DNA of 9,802 bases, taken from NCBI GenBank assembly GCA_039931435.1, contig JBDTRY010000138.1, positions 1 through 9,802 on the forward strand, read 5' to 3'. This document shows positions 7,383 through 9,802 of this stretch, piece by piece. This stretch comes from JBDTRY01 sp039931435. Its GTDB lineage: Bacteria; Acidobacteriota; Thermoanaerobaculia; Gp7-AA8. The translations under genes and the position numbers were made by a program. Positions within the stretch are counted from its first letter, which is position 1, and every line of letters starts with the position of its first letter. A model generated the notes under the pieces. That model did not search any database. It was not told the origin of the DNA and saw only the letters and a list, made by a program, of their open reading frames with translations.

Positions 7383-7779
7383 GAATAGACGAACCGCCAT
7401 TCAAGGTGACGCAGGTAATACCGGGACGTCATCGATAACGGTGGGGATCGGCGGAGTCTATTTGAACTATTTCGATTCGTCTACGTATTGTTTACGGAAA
7501 TTGGCAAGCACGTGAAAATGACCACCAGGATGAGCAAATGAATTGCGAATGACGGACGGGCTGGATGAGGTCAGACCGAATCAACATCGCAATATCGCCG
7601 TCTCCAATATCGAAAATGAAAGGCCAGGAAGGCGTGGAGGATCCACGCCCATCCCCTGGAGGTTTGCTGTCAGAGATCGCTAACCACGCCGATTGATTCC
7701 TTGCTGAGCTTCTGTAGATTTTGCCGGCCCGGCGTTCTTGCTCGCAACACCCCAACATCCCGACTCGTACCCAATATCC
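7383..7779. other. Stretch without a recognised gene
   Basis: Between the protease operon and the OmpA-like remnant there is no ORF with protein-like features. The AT-richer part near 7440-7520 is the likely site of the minus-strand operon promoter, but no convincing -35/-10 pair could be placed. CAATATCG occurs twice about 16 bp apart near 7589-7613. The only strong structure is the hairpin at 7631-7649. Confidence 0.5.
7624..7659 (-). terminator. Strong hairpin, possible terminator of the OmpA-like gene
   Basis: GGCGTGGA (7631-7638) and TCCACGCC (7642-7649) form a perfect 8-bp stem around a 3-nt loop. Flanking CCAGG (7624-7628) and CCTGG (7655-7659) allow an outer stem. On the minus strand it is followed by a T-rich but interrupted run. 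It lies ~130 bp beyond the OmpA-like stop codon at 7780, farther than usual, so the terminator role is tentative. Confidence 0.4.
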
Positions 7780-8344
7780 TCAGCGCTGCACGAGCACAAC
7801 GCGGCGGCTCTTCGCCCGGCCGCCGTCCGTTGTGTTGCTCGCCACCGGCGCCAACGGCCCGACGCCGCGGCCCTCCAGCCGATCGGCCGCCACGTGGTGC
7901 TCGTTGACCAGCGCCGCCGCCACCGCTTTCGCCCGTCCCTCAGACAGGTTCAGATTGTAGGCTAGTGTTCCCTGCGTGTCGGTATGACCGACGACATAGA
8001 GACTGAGATTCGGCTTTTTCTGAGCAGCGCTGCCACCTGAGCGATCGCCGGCCTGGACTCCGGCTTGATTTCCGTTTTGGCCGTTTCGAAGTAAATGCCC
8101 TCCAACACAACATAGCCGTCCTTGTCCAGTCCCGCGAGCAGGTTCTCGAGGTTCACCGACACCTTGCCGGTCTCCATCTTCTTCATCTCAATCACATGCA
8201 TGTCAGTACTCTGCTCGCCGACGGCCAGCACCAGGTATGCCGTCTGACCGGCCCCATCGAGCCGCGCGAACATGTAGCGCCCGGCCTTATTGTCGATGGC
8301 GTGGATACTGAATTGCAGCCGCAGATTCGCTCCGACATAAGGAT
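7780..8344 (-). pseudogene. OmpA-family gene, truncated at the 5' end and frameshifted
   Basis: On the minus strand, residues decoded from 8344 down to ~8020 (GKVSVNLENLLAGLDKDGYV, then VLEGIYFETAKTEIKPES, then IAQVAALLRK) resemble the region leading into a C-terminal OmpA peptidoglycan-binding domain, of the kind found after DUF4892-type regions. The original frame then hits a stop at 7962. Adding one base at the T5 run 8015-8019 (A5 on the coding strand) restores a full OmpA domain: KPNLSLYVVGHTDTQGTLAY, then NLSEGRAKAVAAALV, ADRLEGRGVGPLAPV and a terminal GRAKSRRVVLVQR before TGA at 7780-7782. The VGHTD and NLxLSxxRAxAV signatures are diagnostic. Homology at the 5' side ends at the edge of a RAYT element; the nominal ATG at 8411 falls inside that element's repeat. 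The intact protein would anchor the outer membrane to peptidoglycan. The frameshift may be real decay or a homopolymer sequencing error. Confidence 0.8.
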
Positions 8345-8368
8345 TGCGCCGATTGGTGCGCCGATTGG
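8345..8368. repeat. 12-bp tandem repeat, two perfect copies, at the left edge of the RAYT element
   Basis: TGCGCCGATTGG occurs at 8345-8356 and 8357-8368. The last two G bases of the second copy are the first bases of the element end GGGGACGGAGC, so the unit again joins element-end and neighbouring bases. It separates the OmpA-like remnant from the element. Confidence 0.85.
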
Positions 8369-8391
8369 GGACGGAGCCTCTGATGTCTCGA
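8367..8391. repeat. Left REP-type end, matching 2055-2079
   Basis: Begins GGGGACGGAGC and matches 2055-2079 at 22 of 25 positions. Similarity fades after TCTCGA, which suggests that about 25 bp is the conserved end and the interiors differ. Confidence 0.8.
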
Positions 8392-8479
8392 CACTCCGGC
8401 GGCATCCGCATCCCCCTGAATCCCCGGGTCCACCGACTGTAGACCCGCTCTGCGGAGATCCTTCCAGCTGTTCCATACC

Positions 8480-8499
8480 GAGGAGGTTTTCGCCTCCTC
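8480..8499. repeat. Perfect 7-bp hairpin in the RAYT leader
   Basis: GAGGAGG (8480-8486) and CCTCCTC (8493-8499) surround a 6-nt loop TTTTCG. It lies 58 bp upstream of the transposase ATG and its 5' arm is a perfect Shine-Dalgarno-like sequence. It may be a REP-type recognition hairpin or a transcript structure blocking read-through from outside; neither role can be proved from sequence. Confidence 0.6.
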
Positions 8500-8538
8500 T
8501 CCTCTGCCCCGCGTAGAAAACGTGCGCTTGCGCTCGAT

Positions 8539-8553
8539 CCGAGGGATCCTCGG
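8539..8553 (+). promoter_or_regulatory. Small hairpin masking the RAYT ribosome binding region
   Basis: CCGAGG (8539-8544) and CCTCGG (8548-8553) form a perfect 6-bp stem with a GAT loop, ending 4 nt before ATG 8558. The only Shine-Dalgarno-like bases (GAGGGA, 8541-8546) lie inside it, so folding would hide them and keep transposase translation low. This is inference from position. Confidence 0.5.
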
Positions 8554-8557
8554 TTTC

Positions 8558-9517
8558 ATGGCACGTCAGGCAAGAATCGAGTACTCCGGAGCTCTCCACC
8601 ACGTCCGCTCCCGCGGCAATCGCGGCGAAGCCATCTTCCTCGACGATCGCGATCGTCTGCACTTCCTCGCCCTGCTCGAAGAAGCGGTTCACCGCTACCG
8701 CTGGATCATCATGGCCTGGGTCTTCATGACCAATCACTTCCATGTGGCCATCCAGACTCCCGAGACCAATCTCTCCGACGGCATGCGCTGGCTCCTCGGC
8801 TCCTACGTGGCCTGGTTCAATCGCCGCCACGGAATCACCGGACACCTTATGGGCGACCGCTTTCACTCGGATCTCGTCGAGAGCGAACGCTACCTGACCG
8901 AGCTCGTTCGCTATCTCGTGCTCAATCCCGTCCGGGCCCGGATGGTCGAGCATCCTTCTCACTACCGATGGTCCAGCTATCGGGCCACGGCTGGTCTGGA
9001 AACGGCGCCAGACTGGCTGGCCCTGGACGTTCTCGCCCCGCACCTTGGATCGTCGGAGAGCTGGCCGGACAACTACCGGGACTACGTCGCCGAACGGATC
9101 GGCTCCGACGAGCGGCTGTGGGATCAGTTGACCAACGGCATCTACCTCGGATCAGAGGAGTGGATCGAATCCTTGCGAAAGCGGGTCGAGTCGAAGACCT
9201 TGTCCGACGTTCATCCGCGACGGCATCGACATGTGGGGCGACCGAAGATGGCTGCGATCATCAAGGCGGTGGCCGGGGCCTTCGGCGTGACGGAACAGCA
9301 GGTGCGGAGGGGCCACGGAGGACCAGCGCGGCGGATGGCGGCGTGGATCGGGTGGTACGAGGGGCTGGCGCGATTGCGCTCGATCGCCGCGGCCCTGCGC
9401 ATTGCCAGTAGCGGCCGGGCCAGCGATCTGGTCGCCGAGTGCGAACGCATGCTCTACCGCAACGGCCCCATGCAACAGAAGGCCGATCTGGCGCTGGCGG
9501 CGCTGCAGATCGCATAG
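8558..9517 (+). CDS. REP-associated tyrosine transposase (RAYT, Y1/IS200-like HUH family) with DnaA-like C-terminal domain
   Basis: The product is a 319-aa single-strand DNA transposase/nuclease. MARQARIEYSGALHHVRSRG is the typical RAYT start, so ATG 8558 is preferred to the in-frame GTG at 8522. The HUH metal-binding motif is H60-F61-H62 (MTNHFHVAIQT). Y83 (SYVAWFNRRHG) is the expected nucleophile that forms the 5'-phosphotyrosine link. It is followed by the conserved GDRFHSDLVESERYL and VRYLVLNPVRARMV segments and WSSYRA. From about residue 225 (GRPKMAAIIKAVAGAFGVTE) a DnaA-type helix-turn-helix follows, ending in a helical tail; this places it in the longer RAYT subclass. All key residues are present, so it may be active. 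Its likely targets are the GGGACGGAGC repeats that flank it and those at 2055-2153. Two leader hairpins suggest tight translational control. Confidence 0.9.
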   Translation: MARQARIEYSGALHHVRSRGNRGEAIFLDDRDRLHFLALLEEAVHRYRWIIMAWVFMTNHFHVAIQTPETNLSDGMRWLLGSYVAWFNRRHGITGHLMGDRFHSDLVESERYLTELVRYLVLNPVRARMVEHPSHYRWSSYRATAGLETAPDWLALDVLAPHLGSSESWPDNYRDYVAERIGSDERLWDQLTNGIYLGSEEWIESLRKRVESKTLSDVHPRRHRHVGRPKMAAIIKAVAGAFGVTEQQVRRGHGGPARRMAAWIGWYEGLARLRSIAAALRIASSGRASDLVAECERMLYRNGPMQQKADLALAALQIA

Positions 9518-9584
9518 CGCATCGGTACACCCTCGCGCGGCGGCCTGTTTCTTTGCGTCGCACGGCTCCCTGCTCGTTCACGCC

Positions 9585-9685
9585 AGCGCCTCGATCTGCT
9601 TGCTCTCACCCTTCACTGTCCGTTCCCCGTCGAAATGATGCGGTGAACTCAGATTTTGCCGATCGGATCAATAAATCGAGGCGCT
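9585..9685. repeat. Spaced 11-bp inverted repeat in the RAYT 3' region
   Basis: AGCGCCTCGAT (9585-9595) is the exact reverse complement of ATCGAGGCGCT (9675-9685), with 79 bp between. The 9518-9742 region has no recognisable gene. The pair could form a long stem on single-stranded DNA or on the transcript, but its length is short enough that chance is not excluded. Confidence 0.4.
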
Positions 9686-9742
9686 CATCGACGGAATGAA
9701 GCGATCCGACCGCGGCCGTGACGTGAATGCCTGGATGAAAAC

Positions 9743-9755
9743 GAAGCTCCGTCCC
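9743..9755. repeat. Right REP-type end of the RAYT element
   Basis: GAAGCTCCGTCCC, identical to 2141-2153 and inverted relative to the GGGACGGAGC at 8368-8377. The match continues with TAA at both right ends. Confidence 0.85.
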
Positions 9756-9802
9756 TAATTCTCTCTTCCGTCCCTAATTCTCTCTTCCGTCCCTAATTCT
9801 CT
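9749..9802. repeat. 19-bp tandem repeat, three copies (last cut by the window end)
   Basis: CCGTCCCTAATTCTCTCTT occurs at 9749-9767 and 9768-9786, and a third copy starts at 9787 and runs out of the window after 16 bases. The GTCCCTAA core is shared with the 19-bp array at 2148-2185; the other 11 bases differ. The full copy number is unknown because the array continues past 9802. Confidence 0.9.

Larger units (their letters stand above)
8367..9755 (+). mobile_element. RAYT element bounded by inverted GGGACGGAGC / GCTCCGTCCC ends
   Basis: GGGACGGAGC at 8368-8377 and its exact reverse complement at 9746-9755 bound a ~1.39-kb segment containing only the transposase gene. Both ends match the short element at 2055-2153. 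Classic RAYTs are usually single-copy domesticated genes flanked by REP hairpins, so the flanks may be cognate REPs rather than ends of a unit that moves as a whole. Here the left edge truncates an OmpA-like gene, which supports insertion or rearrangement at this site. The right flank beyond 9802 is not visible. Confidence 0.7.

Noticed and set aside
7492..7758. Minus-strand ORF of 88 codons in the gap between the operon and the OmpA remnant
   Set aside because: No ribosome binding site, no recognisable domain, and the composition is not protein-like.
8192..9043. Minus-strand ORF of 283 codons opposite the transposase gene
   Set aside because: It spans the OmpA remnant, the element edge and the RAYT gene in a non-homologous frame; real coding signals lie in other frames.
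9749..9802. Tandem repeats as a possible CRISPR array
   Set aside because: The units are 19 bp and contiguous, with no unique spacers between copies and no cas genes nearby.

Overview
The window looks like a chromosomal piece of a GC-rich bacterium, most likely an Acidobacteriota member or a relative. The reasons are a row of Ser/Thr protein kinase genes fused to PD40/TolB-type beta-propellers, a secreted PA-domain zinc protease, and a REP-associated tyrosine transposase (RAYT). The taxonomic call is inference from gene content, not from a marker gene.

Layout. Positions 42-1979 (+) hold a 'headless' kinase/propeller gene: only the tail of the kinase domain, one membrane segment and the propeller remain, with an in-frame stop just upstream. 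Positions 2055-2185 hold a small REP/MITE-like element followed by a 19-bp tandem repeat, ending 6 bp before the start of a complete kinase/propeller gene (2192-4822, +). At 4863-4950 is the opposite remnant, the first ~26-29 codons of a third kinase gene, which then runs into 4956-5135, what looks like the orphan C-terminus of a membrane protein on the minus strand. A perfect 13-bp-stem terminator (5137-5173) closes a two-gene minus-strand operon: a small secreted protein of unknown function (7355-6864) and a secreted zinc metalloprotease with a PA domain (6862-5198), separated by one base. About 400 bp of apparently non-coding DNA follow. Next comes an OmpA-family gene (minus, 7780-~8344) that is broken twice: by a single-base frameshift in a T5 run and by loss of its 5' part at the edge of a mobile element. 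That element (8367-9755) carries the RAYT gene (8558-9517, +) between inverted GGGACGGAGC / GCTCCGTCCC ends.

How it fits together. The RAYT element and the 98-bp element at 2056-2153 share their ends, so the short one is probably a non-autonomous copy moved by this or a related RAYT. Three element edges visible here carry short tandem repeats (19, 19 and 12 bp) whose units combine element-end bases with different adjoining sequence. The same repeat family therefore seems to have reshaped two genes: it abuts the start of the complete kinase gene and truncates the OmpA gene. No CRISPR array, RNA gene, defence locus or phage gene was recognised.
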